Made by a program: the position numbers and the translations under genes. DNA of 64,000 nucleotides, taken from positions 1,860,001 through 1,924,000 of the forward strand of contig OU015569.1 in NCBI GenBank assembly GCA_907165135.1, in the 5' to 3' direction. Positions 35,112-46,876 of the stretch are shown here, piece by piece. The notes beneath the pieces were generated by a model. It had not been told where the DNA came from and searched no databases. It worked only from the letters and a program-made list of their open reading frames with translations. The stretch comes from Oikopleura dioica (lineage: Eukaryota; Chordata; Appendicularia; Copelata; Oikopleuridae). Every line of letters begins with the position of its first letter. The first letter of the stretch is position 1.

Positions 35112-37279
35112 ATGACCGACGAAAATGACCTGAAGAGTGACACGGCGGTCGGAGAATCCATCGACAAGCTCAACCGTTACTTCGACAACCTGTTCGAAGA
35201 CGTGACAAATTTTGACGGGTCACGTGCAGCCGTTTTCCGTCCTTATTCGGGCTATCTCCTGGCAGATGTTGTCTTGACATTCACGGACTGGACAGATAAT
35301 TGGCGAATTGATTTGCAAAAGCCGTCCATCATGGACTCGATGAAAACTGCGCTAGGAAATGTCAATCATCATGTTCATGAATTTTCATAATGACATCAGA
35401 AGACGCCTGTTGTTTTCAAAAAGGCATTCTGAAATCATAGAAGAGTACTGGTGACATTCCAAAGAAACCTACGAGAACTCAGTGTCCATTGAAAACTTTC
35501 CTCAATACCACGAAATGGAAACAGCCCTAATTGCCCTCTTTCCGACGCTTACTTTTTGCGGTCTCATCTTTCCCGCGTTCATCAGTTTTAAACACGAGTC
35601 GGGCCCTAAGTATGCACCCACAAACTCTTTTTCCATCTTCTTCTTTCAGCGTGACTCGAGCGTAACCGATTTTAAGACGGTGTCGGCGTTGGCTTTTTAT
35701 GATTTTTACAGTTGTGGAGACTTATTTGGACGTTCGCGTTTGGCAGAAATTCGCAACAACTGGCATGACTCTGACTGGATACGATCCAACTATTTCTAAC
35801 TTGATGATATTTTTCACCTTCATGACTTTCTTAGTCCAACTTGTGAAGTTTAATCTGGCCGTCATCCCCCACATTAAAGGCCAGATTCGCAATCACATCA
35901 GAAATCGATATCTGCAGCAACTTGACTCTAATCTTTCTAAAAGCATACAGACGAGTTAAATTCGGCGACGACAAGTACAGTGTGGACACTACAAGAACTG
36001 TTTTTAAAATTGACAGCTTCACGGCAACGTTGTATATTTTCGGCCGAGTCCCGCTCTCGTTCATTGTCCATTTTTACCTTGTGAAAATGAAAGTTCCTCG
36101 TGCCATAGGAGCGGATATCAATTAATTGTTACAAAAATAATTTCAGGGCATTAATTATAATTTGCTAGAACAAATAAATTAAATCCGTGGATCAGGTTGA
36201 GTTTTGAATAAAAAGAAAATTAAAAGATAGCCACGAAAATTGCTTTGAGATAAACTCAAAAAAGTACCACGAGAACTAACTTGGAAGCTGATCTTTCACG
36301 TGCCAATCTACCTTTATCTCTTTTGGGTCGCTTATCAGAAGGTATTTTTAACGTCTGTCGTTATATCAATTTTTAATTTTAAAAAGGTTCGAAGAAGCAT
36401 CAAAGCGACACGAGATTGCAGACTGAAACCTTCCGCACAAGTCGGCAATCCCAACTGGCAATGGGTCTGTGAACCATCACGCACCACTTGCTGACCATAT
36501 TTTAGCTCCTTGGAATGCCTTATTTTCTAGCTCCATTCTACTCCATCATGCTTGTTGCTGCAACAACAAGCTATCTTCAGATGGACGAAAAATCCCAGCT
36601 CTCCCTCAAAGGCTGCATTGTCGGCCAAGTAAACATCTGCTATCCGAAAGTTTTTTTAATAGCATATTTTCAGAACCCCGTCTCACAAAATCCGCTAAGT
36701 TTTCGCTGCCTCCGCGCGGTTGACTACGCAATTCTGATCTTCTTCTCGGTCTTTATGTTGTCTGGGCTGGTCATGTTCATCTTCAGAATCATCAATAAGC
36801 AGGTAATTATTTTACTTATCCGATAATTTCTTAACTTTTTTGAAAAAAAGATGGAGCTGCTCCCCGCGCTGAACGAGGAAAGTTACTCGAGAGGAAATCG
36901 TGCTCGCGCGCAGAAATCAAAGAGGACTCAGCCAGCCGAAGAAAGCAGCGAAAAAGTACCGTGAACTTGATAATTGACAATAATTGGTTTCAGACACAAG
37001 CGGCTGTGGTTTACGACGCAGCGAAAGAGACCTCATCGAAAGTCGTCACCAAAGCTGTTAAAAGTAGGAGTGGCTACAGTATAAAGAGTATCCAATCAAA
37101 CGGGTAAGGCCGTCCTGTTACAGTCGCACGCTAATGACGGACGTAGAACTCTTTTTACAGTGTATTCAGGTCCGAAGCTTCCCGCCTCCTCGACCAAGAA
37201 ACCGAACGAACTGAGAAGGAGTCATTCAAAAGTTTTTGATGTGCCCAATTTACCTCAAAAAGTCAAATACCTTACCTGA
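35112..37279 (+). CDS. Predicted multi-pass membrane protein, unrecognised
   Basis: The ATG at 35112 opens an acidic cytosolic N-terminus (MTDENDLKSDTAVGESIDKL). Following exons contain repeated hydrophobic segments: ALIALFPTLTFCGLIFPAF, LMIFFTFMTFLVQLVKFNLAV, PIYLYLFWVAYQKVF, FLAPFYSIMLVAATTSYL and AILIFFSVFMLSGLVMFIF, so six or more membrane passes. A basic, Ser-rich tail (RSGYSIKSIQSNG, RRSHSKVFDVPN) ends at TGA 37277-37279. The general plan resembles XK-related scramblase-like or other multi-pass proteins, but I see no family signature. Exon joins in 35380-35480 and 36120-36300 are not settled. Confidence 0.55.
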
Positions 37280-37820
37280 CCTTCTTAACAACTGCCTCTC
37301 TGACCCTACCATCGAATCAGCATAATTATGTACATTTGTTACTGTAAATAACACGCATAATAAACGCAATGGGAAAATGAATGTGGCGCATTTCACAGAA
37401 AGACAACGTTTAACATAAGCCAAGTGGTCATTGTTTGAGCTTTGTTTATACGTTAGAACGTCATGAATGTAAACAACGCAACTACTCTGATTTTCAAAAC
37501 AGCGCCTTCATCTTAAATTTTTCCTAATATTTTTTTCGCCACATACACGCGGTCAAGAAATTCCAGGATAAAAAAAAGGATTGCTCGAAAAGAAGAATGC
37601 CAGCTGAAAATGAGACTAAAAGCTCTCAAAATATGCTAAAAAAGGAATCGAACTTCTGGATACTAAAAATTCCGCGGATTACAAATTCATCACTGGACAA
37701 AAAAACGCGATTCCGATAAGAAAAGCGAGCTCGTTAAAATTTTCCATTGTTTCCAGCGAAACACAACAAACCGTAAAAACCCGATGGGCCCTACTTCTGA
37801 ATTGAAATGAAGAGTTTCTG
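37280..37820. other. Intergenic stretch, no gene seen
   Basis: A/T-rich sequence with the 3' untranslated region of the membrane-protein gene (AATAAA-like signal near 37360) and the promoter of the downstream GT31-like gene. No coding frame is supported. Confidence 0.4.
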
Positions 37821-39497
37821 ATGAGGATCAAATTTCGAGAGCTTTTCAATGTCATATATTTTATTGTGTTAGCGTTTTTGACCTTTCAAGTTGCGAAGAG
37901 AATCTTTCAAGAAAACTTCGAAATCATTCGAAAACACAATGAGCAGATCACGAAGTGGAAGCTGCTTATTATCGCTAATAGTGAGGATTGGCAGATTGTA
38001 CAGGTACTGATCTTTGTCATTGATGATTTCTGACGTTATGCTCTAGCAACAATACATAGATTTGCTTCGTCGAAAACTTCCGTCATTCGAATTTGAATTC
38101 GATTTTTTCCAGTCACCCAAGAATTCTAAATTTAATCTCGGCGATGTTTACATGCCAACAATGGCCATCCCAGCGAACTTTTTGATTCTCTTTCCAAAGC
38201 TGGACTTCTTGAAGATCGGATTTCTTCTCTCCCGCGAAATCGGCGTTTGCGCCAAGCCTATGGCGGGCAGCGATGACGTAAAATCGTGGAAAGACATGGG
38301 CAATTTTTACGAAAACGAAAATGCTGTCGACAGGCCGGACAATCCAAAGTTCGAATTCGCAGGGAGCCTGATAGAGTGCGACGGGCCACTTATCTTCGAC
38401 CAGAACGTGAAGACATTTATCGACTTGGAAATCGACGTCCGTTCCTTCAACTCTCCAACCGGCTTCTCAGACGCTGCTCGGAAGAAGTACTGGCCTCGCG
38501 AATTCATCCTCAAAGAAGTACCGAAAATCCCTTTTCACCAGTTTCATTCTCCTTCCGAGCCTATTCGATTCACTCACATTCCAAACGACGCCTGCCAAAA
38601 AATAGTCTTCCCCGTTTTTGTCAAATCTACTGTTACCAAAGTTGGTCTGCGCAATCTCATCCGCGAGAACTTTAAACTCTGGAACATTGATAGCGGCAAA
38701 CTTTTCTTCATCTTCGGCGAAACAACCCAGTCTTCCAGAGAGGCGCTAGAAAACGAGATCCAAAAGTACGACGATATCATTATCACAAGCTACGAGGACA
38801 CTTACGACAATTTACCATACAAGACATTCGGCGCGTATAAATTCATTGAAGAATATTGTAATCTGTAAGAATCTTTTATGAAGATCTTGTTGATGAGTTT
38901 TAGGGCTTCTTGGATCATCATTCATGACGACGATACATTCATCAAATACGAGCGGCAGTACGAAATCTTCAAGCGATCTAATTTCTTCCCAAAAGAGCAC
39001 CTACAGTGTATGTACGGCTACTTCACAGAAGAAGCGCCACTGAGATGGTCAAAGTACGGAGTTGGCTTTCGCGAATATCCCTTTGGCTACTACTACCCGA
39101 AATTTTGCCACGGGCCCTGCATGTCGGTAAGTTTGAATTCTAACGAAAGAGACTCGATTTGAACTATTCAGTTGTCAAAAGCAGCTGCTTCGAAAATTTA
39201 CCATCAAGCAATGATCACAAATTGGAATGGAATTATCCTTGAAGATGTTCTCTTCAGGAACAGTGTCCAAAGCGGGCAGATATACAATACAACAACGACA
39301 AATTAGGCTGCACAAAATTAAAAAAAAGTAAAATTTGAACACTGTAAACAAGTGGTATCATCCGTGAGTTGGCGAATGTAACCTCGATGGACATCGAGCG
39401 CGGAAGCTGCGAGCACATCTCCAGCCGTTTACCCTCCAAAGAAGCCGCTTTTCAAAAACTTTTAGACGCGTCGCGGAGAAAAGCTGGCGTTTCTAAA
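37821..39497 (+). CDS. GT31-like glycosyltransferase, complete
   Basis: Five exons (37821-38003, 38047-38864, 38904-39126, 39172-39257, 39353-39497) keep frame and give 484 residues. An N-terminal signal anchor (FNVIYFIVLAFLTFQVA) marks a type II Golgi protein. The catalytic half has the metal-binding triad in SWIIIHDDDTFIKYE, an FCHGPCMSLS segment and LEDVLFSGIIRELAN, matching the same three blocks in the paralogue at 150-1751. The fourth intron, 39258-39352, begins with GA and ends with AG; without it the conserved FSGI block is broken and the frame hits a stop. The acceptor substrate is unknown. Confidence 0.8.
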
Positions 39498-40531
39498 CAA
39501 CCCTCGCCCGGATAACGAATTTCCATAATTCAAAAGCAAGAACCATTAACTCTGACAGCACGCTGACGTTTGGGTCCTTATCCTTATCTTTGTGGACTCG
39601 TTAGCTAATTGTATTTTTCTCAAGCAACTGACAATAAAGAAAACCTCAACTGCACAATGTGATATGCATCGAATAATATGACGTATAAAGAGTCTTAAAT
39701 TGAGAGACTGATTATGAAATTGAAGTAGCATCTTTAATTTGGATGAAAAACTGCAAAATAGCTGCAAAAAAAACAACAAAAGACACATATTTTTGAAGAA
39801 TCAACTTTAGCATTCAAAAATAAGTTGAGATTTGAGAAATTGATTTTATTCAGAGTTCCGGAATGGTGATGGAAGTGTCCGGTATCGTCTCTCCTTTCTT
39901 TCTGCTGAACGGAGAGTCAGAAAGTTACTGCAAGAATCGGCAGCAATTGGTCTCCAGCAAGGATAATTTTCCAAACAAGTTGTCAATCGTTCCTAAATTT
40001 ATTTTATTTCAGAGTTCGTTTACGTTTCTAACTTACGTGTATTTTTTGCCTTTTCGGACTTTTTCAGCCTCTCGAAAGAGGTGAATGAAAAATTCTGAAA
40101 ACAGTCGGAGCGGAGGCTCGATTCTAGAGACGCAGTAGTGTATTTTTGACATTAACAATAAATTTTGATTCTCTGTTCTCGGGTATGAAAAATCTAGTTC
40201 TACGAACAATTATCCAAGTTTTAACAGTGTTTTTTGAATGCTTATGAAAGTTAGTTCAATGAATTTCAACATTGATAAATCGGCGCTAACAAACTCGGCA
40301 CGTTCAAGGTTCACGAAAGGGACTTGGCTTCGTAGAAATGTAAATTGTCTTTGGGTAATTGAATTAAGCCGCAATCGTCATCGAGAGCGATTCCGGTTTG
40401 CGTCAGAGCTGGCGCTGCTTTAACATGCTTCTAAATATTTGTTGCACGCGGTTCTCAGCGCCACCACCACGAATTCCTCCAAGACACACTTGGAAGGCGA
40501 GAGTGATTTGATTGTTGGAAGACGAAGAGGA
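39498..40531. other. Intergenic stretch with weak open frames
   Basis: About 1 kb without a supported gene. A short plus-strand frame at 39863-39960 (MEVSGIVSPFFLLNGESE) looks coding-like but could not be joined to either neighbour. The rest is A/T-rich. Confidence 0.35.
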
Positions 40532-42436
40532 ATGCGAGCTTTTTTCGCTCTCGCCGCTTTGGTGATAAACCAGGCAGCAGCAAAAGAAAAGATCTTCAAA
40601 CAGATTCTTACAAAAAACACAAAATGCGAGCGCGCCAGATATGCAGGAAAGAATCAAAACTGAAAATTGAGAATAAAAAAAGAGAGAGAGAGAAAAAAAG
40701 AAATTGAAAGAATTCATTTTGGTTAACTAGAAGACCGGGAAAGAAATTGAAAATGAAGAATTACATGTAGAAGCTCATATTTTGATTCTTGAAAGGAAAA
40801 ATCTTCCCAATGGCGCATATAATCGACGGGGAAGAGTTCTCCGGTGAGCATTTGCTCACAAAATTCACAGAGAAAGAAAGGAAGGTGATGAAGCCCAAGC
40901 ACTGCATGCGGCGGTGCTTTCGATACGCAGGTTGTGTGGCCTTCAACTACCACTACTTTGACGATTTCGACATTTGCGAGCTCTTCTCAGCAGTCGGGCC
41001 AACAATAGAGAACACTGCTAATGTCACACGAGGCTTCTTCTCCTCCGACTGCGACGTAATTGACGATTTTTATGATTACCGCATGTCCAGAGAAGTCTCC
41101 ATCATCTTCAAAAAAGTGTCTGAGTTCGTCGACGACGAAGTCAGAAAAAATCTACTCACGGATGTTTTGACAGTCAATAATCTGCGACCAGATATGAACA
41201 ACAAGTGGAATCTAACAGCGCTCGGGCGAAATGGAGATACAGGTTTGAGCGAAGCAGAACGCTTCAAGTTCCAAGTGACGGAATTTCCACTCGGTGAGCA
41301 CACCATGTGCCATTTCAAGTTCGAAGTCGACCGAGTGGTGAGAGTTAACTCGGAACGAGATAACAGTGAGTACATAAAAGAGTTCTTCGGGTCCGACGAT
41401 GTCTTTGTCGCCAATTTGTTTAAAATCAAGTGGCCCGAGAACATAGAGCTCTATGACATCGAAGCGTCCCCGTCCGACATTCGCATTGTCTCCTCGCAAG
41501 AGTACTATGGAATGAAAGGGAGAAAGGCAGATCGCGTTGATGGTAAATGCACTGCGTTAGCAGGAGAGCTCAAGTGCACTTGCGGGCCGGGTCTTTATTG
41601 GGAAGATGGAGCGTGCAAGGACGTTGACGAGTGTCAGGATGAAGATGTCGGCAACTACATCTGCGGAAAAAATCAGGAACGGGTCGAGGAAGACAATGAA
41701 AACTGAGACTGCTGCCTTCTTTAACTCGATGTAAAGGAATGCTGGAATCAGCGCGGCTCATTCAACTGCATATCATACCCAGAGCATGACGAGTTTAAAT
41801 CCGCAGCTGCTCAGCGAATCGCCATTCTTATTGCCAGACAAGGTACTATCTACAAGAAAGTCTAGAATTTTACTATTCCCAGAAAAACTGCCAAAACGAT
41901 TCGATTACTCAACATGGGTTATGAACATCATCCTCTTCATGGACGAAATCGACAACGTTTCAATCGACGGCAACTGCACTAATCCCTTCAACTATGACCA
42001 TTTCGATTCTGCTTACGACATCGCGCGCGCTGGAGACACCAATGTATCATCAAAAAGCTATCAGCAATTCCTTTATTTTCATTTATAGATCTGGTTTCAA
42101 CAGCTTTACGAGAAAGTATTCTGGGTCTTCAAAGATTGCGACAAGTACGGGCGGATGAAAGAGTATTTCCGAAAAGTCCGCCGCCTCTATCGCCAAGGAG
42201 TGCGCTCTGGCAAAAATCCCGACATGTTTACCGACTTGAACGAGGAACACATGCTCGCGAAGTTTTCCTCGGCTGACTACGAAGAAGAAAATTACGAAGA
42301 CTACTTCCAGGAGCGCTCAAGGAAACTAGAATCAAAGTTGATATCTGCGCCTCGAAAGGAAGACCACCATCAAGCAGCTCGAAATGAATTCGAAAGCATC
42401 GACTGGAGCTGGACGGATGACTACAATTGGTCGTAG
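40532..42436 (+). CDS. Secreted PAN/apple plus EGF-like protein
   Basis: The ATG at 40532 starts a signal peptide (MRAFFALAALVINQAAA). The mature chain opens with a PAN/apple-like domain: KCERARYAGKIFPMAH, then KHCMRRCFRYAGCVAFNYHY and DICELF. After about 150 residues of unknown fold comes an EGF-like, probably calcium-binding module (CTCGPGLYWEDGACKDVDEC, GNYICGKNQECWNQRGSF). A long charged C-terminal part ends IDWSWTDDYNWS, TAG 42434-42436. Two introns, 40647-40795 and 41677-41736, are GA-AG; both are needed to join the signal peptide to PAN and the two halves of the EGF module. The product is likely extracellular matrix or house-associated, which is inference from domain type and organism. 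Confidence 0.7.
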
Positions 42437-42520
42437 ATATGTTTTATATTCACTGTACATTTTTGAGATAGCTGTAATATAACTGTAACATATACTGAAG
42501 CCGGGCTGTGAATTGATGAA

Positions 42521-44656
42521 CTAGCTGTGGTAGTCGACGACGTAAGCGAGCACGCCGAGGGGTTGGCCGATGATAATTTGAGTCCACACGAGCATGTTTC
42601 CGTAGCTTGGTCCCAGCTTTTCTCCGATGACTAGGCGATGTTAAAAGAGTTTAAGTATTGAGATGCTTTCATGAGAAAATTTTAAAACTTACAAGTAGTG
42701 ATTGGCTGCATCGGGATTTGTGTGATCATCCCAAAGAAGGAGTAGAATCGAAGTCTTTGAAGAGGAACAGAGATGAAAAGCTCGTGCATTACGGCAGAGA
42801 ACAGGAAAACTGCGCAAGCGGTCATCGCTTTTGAGCAGCCTGCACGAAGAAGAGGTTTGTAGAGATGGCGAACACACCATTTGTGCACAGGAATATTCCA
42901 AGCTTGCCAAAAGTACTGCACGTCCTTAAAAAATGAGTTTTTGGCTTTCACGTTAAAATTTTACCGTAGCGTTCCACCAGTCGCGGTAAAATTCGCGATC
43001 GCCAAATCGAAGCAACTCGGCAAGAAAGTTGAGCCAGGAATGAAAAATCAGGAAGAAAGCGCAGAACCAGACAATGTTGTTAGACACGGACATGGCGAGA
43101 AGATGATAAAGAAACTTTTGAGGACTTTCTTAGTCTCGGTTTTTAAATTTCCTTTGCGATGACGTGAAAAGATAGAATATCGGATATAAAACCGTGCCTG
43201 ATCCATCAACAGCAGCTCTGTCCATATGTGGCATCAGCCACTGCTGGATAAGCGCAATCATGAGCCAGAATAGAAAGAGAGTTTCAAACAGCCGCTTGAA
43301 AAGAAAATAAGGACGGACTTTCTCGGTTCGTGGGTATTCCATTTCATAGCACAAGGTCGGCGCCAGGATAAAATAATACAGATTCGCGGTAGTCAGATTA
43401 TTCGGATACATCATTTCAACTTGTTGATCATTATCACCAGTAGCTGTTGGCATTGAGAACCGTCGTTTTCTTTTTCGATTTTGTTTCGCGTTTTCGCTTG
43501 TTACTGTAGCTGACTTAGCACTGTACCAGCGATTTGCCTGTGCATATGACCACATCTACGATATTTCTTTGTCAGTTTTCAAAAAAATTTACCTTGAGGA
43601 AAAAAACGATAGAGAAAATTATACTGATAAACGAGGGAATGGGCATTTCCGGAGCCAGAAGAACTTGAATGCAAGGAGCAATAACGATGAGTAGACAGTT
43701 GACTACATGTGCAGTTTTTCCAGTTGATTCAGAAAGATTGCCCTGTGCCATTTGCCGCTCGATGTGCAGACTGACCAACGCGAAGAGGTTGATCTCGATA
43801 AATATCCAGGTGTTAGTCCAATGCATTGGGTCCTTTGCTAACTCCCAGAAAGAAGGCAGTACATGAATTCGAAATCCAAATGTCACAAGATTCTCCACAA
43901 ACAGTCTAAAAGCAATGATTACCTTCTTGGACATCTACGCAAACATTTGGTAATCTCCGAGTTATGCAACGCGAACTTTGATATGTTCCGAAAGGAGCCT
44001 TCTGAATAATATTTACCCGTCTAGATTTAACTTGTTTTCGAAAATGATGACGTTAAATTTCTGATGAAATTATTTCAGAATAACAATAAAATTGGCTCTA
44101 GAAATGATATGAAACTAAATATCTCAAGTTTACCTTACATTGGCGAACAAAAGCATTACTTTGAGCAAGTTGATAAAGCCCGAGAAGTTCTCCCAGTTGC
44201 TGGCGGATGACATCAACGATGGACGACTTTCATGGCAGATTTTGGTCTTTCTCTTTTCGTAGTCAGGAATGTTCGATCCAGAAGAGTACAAATTCTGCTG
44301 CGATTTAAAATTCTCTTCATGCACATCAGAGATAGACCTTTGGCTCAAGAAGCGACGACGTATTTCGTTAGCTGAAGTACTTTAACATTCTCAATTTTAA
44401 ATAAAAACATACATTTGAAGGCTTGCGGAGCCATCTTCTAGCTCTGAGGTCTCCACTCGAGATCTGGGGCAGAGAGTTGTGTACCTGAACTGTGCTGCAT
44501 GCGTATTAGCTGCAAATAAGGTAATGCAAATAAGACTGCTGATGATCGAGGTTAAGATTGAGCAAATACCCTTCCATCCTGCGTATTTTTGACCGGAAAT
44601 CGATAAGACAGAAGTCTGTCGTTTATGATGTCAAGTTCACTTTGATCACAATCCAT
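42521..44656 (-). CDS. dgat1: Diacylglycerol O-acyltransferase 1
   Basis: This is an MBOAT-family enzyme of the endoplasmic reticulum that makes triacylglycerol from diacylglycerol and acyl-CoA. Exons on the minus strand give a soluble N-terminus from ATG 44656 ([17 protein letters not shown]), then membrane segments with DGAT1-specific blocks: [41 protein letters not shown], the [13 protein letters not shown] motif, [20 protein letters not shown] and the catalytic-His block [13 protein letters not shown]. The end [17 protein letters not shown] closely follows vertebrate DGAT1 (TAG complement at 42521-42523). FYRDWW and the single His of MHE distinguish it from DGAT2 and fit DGAT1 rather than SOAT. 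It is divergent with bdh2 over 116 bases. Confidence 0.93.
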
Positions 44657-44772
44657 CGCTAGCGGCAAAATAAGGTGATGTTTACTAAAGCCACCGCCCG
44701 AATTAAAAAATCAAAATCGCTTCACACATTCTCCTTAAAGAAAGAGATCGCAAGCGAAAAGAGCAACAAAAG
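44657..44772. promoter_or_regulatory. Divergent promoter shared by dgat1 and bdh2
   Basis: The start codons of minus-strand dgat1 (44656) and plus-strand bdh2 (44773) are 116 bases apart. The interval must contain both 5' leaders and core promoters, so shared regulation is likely though not shown. Confidence 0.4.
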
Positions 44773-45671
<899 letters not shown>

Positions 45672-45854
45672 GCTGCGAAATGCGTTATCACTTGCGAAAC
45701 ATTTTCAATTATAAGCCTGCAAAGAGTAGTCATTGATCCTGATTCTACACGTATTTATCTGTAATAAAAATGAAATCATAAGAAAAAGAAAGAGAGAAAC
45801 GAGTTCACACTTTCAAATCGAGTTTGGCGGCCAGTTCAAGTTCATATTTATTCT

Positions 45855-46777
45855 TTAAACAGAGTCAAGGACTGGTGGTTCGTAGGAATCAACGACTTGT
45901 CCGTCATTGGCACCGCCTTTGACGACCTTGCCGGACTCGCCGTGCATATCCAAAAGCTTGGACATATCGAATCGGGGCTTCTTGAGGACCTTCACTTTTC
46001 GGATGTAGACATCGTGGAGAGGGTAGGTGGAGGCGGCGGCCTTAAGGATCTCCTGACCAATAGAGTCGGGGAGAAGCTTGGCGACAATGTTCTTGATGTC
46101 GGAGGTGGAGACCTAGACAGATGCTATCATCAAGAACGAATGATAGAGTTCGATGAAATTACCTCTCGTCGCATGATGGTCATCATCTTCTTTCGGATGG
46201 TTCGGACCTGGGTGGTCTGAGCGTAGGTGGTCTTCTTGACCTGGTTCTGTCGCTTCTTGGTGAATCCGACAGCGAAGAGTCGAAGCTTGTATCTAATGAG
46301 ATCTTTAGAACCTTGTTGCACTGAGTTCAGGCGACTTACCCGTCAGTGGAGGTGACGTCAACGTGGGCCTCGATCTTGGTCTGCCACTTCTTGATCATGG
46401 AGCACTGCTTGTCGCGGGTGAGCTCCATACCGTGGAAGTTGGTGAGACAGTTGTCGCCCTGAACCTCCTCGCAGATGAGTCGGAACTTCTTGTAGGTGGA
46501 CTCGTCACCGTGGAGGTCAGCCTGGTTGACTTCGTAAACTCGGCCTCGGAGACCGTCAGCGGCAAGCTATAACGAGTGGTTAAGTTTGGTCGCAATTGAT
46601 AAAAAAAAGCACCTTGGTACCGGCAGATCGAGTGACGAGGGTCTGGCCAACAGTTCGGGTCTTGAAAACAGCTGGGGCCTTGACCTTGTACCATTCCTTC
46701 TTGGTGAAGGGATCAACGATCTTCTTCTTGTTACCCTTTCGGCCCTTGGTCAGTCTCTTGTTCTTACCAACCGCCAT
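45855..46777 (-). CDS. rps3a: 40S ribosomal protein S3A (eS1)
   Basis: The minus-strand exons start at ATG 46777 with [19 protein letters not shown], then [14 protein letters not shown] and [14 protein letters not shown]. Middle exons read [15 protein letters not shown] and [16 protein letters not shown], then [34 protein letters not shown] and the C-terminal [15 protein letters not shown]; the stop is complement 45855-45857. All are hallmarks of eS1. It is a structural protein of the small ribosomal subunit. Its start lies 99 bases after the stop of the MAP2K gene on the same strand, with an acceptor-like TTATTTAG about 29 bases before the ATG. Confidence 0.95.
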
Positions 46778-46876
46778 GTTGGGTTAATGAATCCGTTAGA
46801 TCTAAATAATGATCAATTACAGAGAGGGCGTTGCAAGAACGGAATTTAACGGAATTAGGAGAAGAGGAAAGCAGAT

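Noticed and set aside
39546-39788. Minus-strand hydrophobic frame starting MCLLLFFLQLF
   Set aside because: Although it could pass for a signal peptide, there is no supporting exon or stop context, and it reads antisense A-rich sequence.
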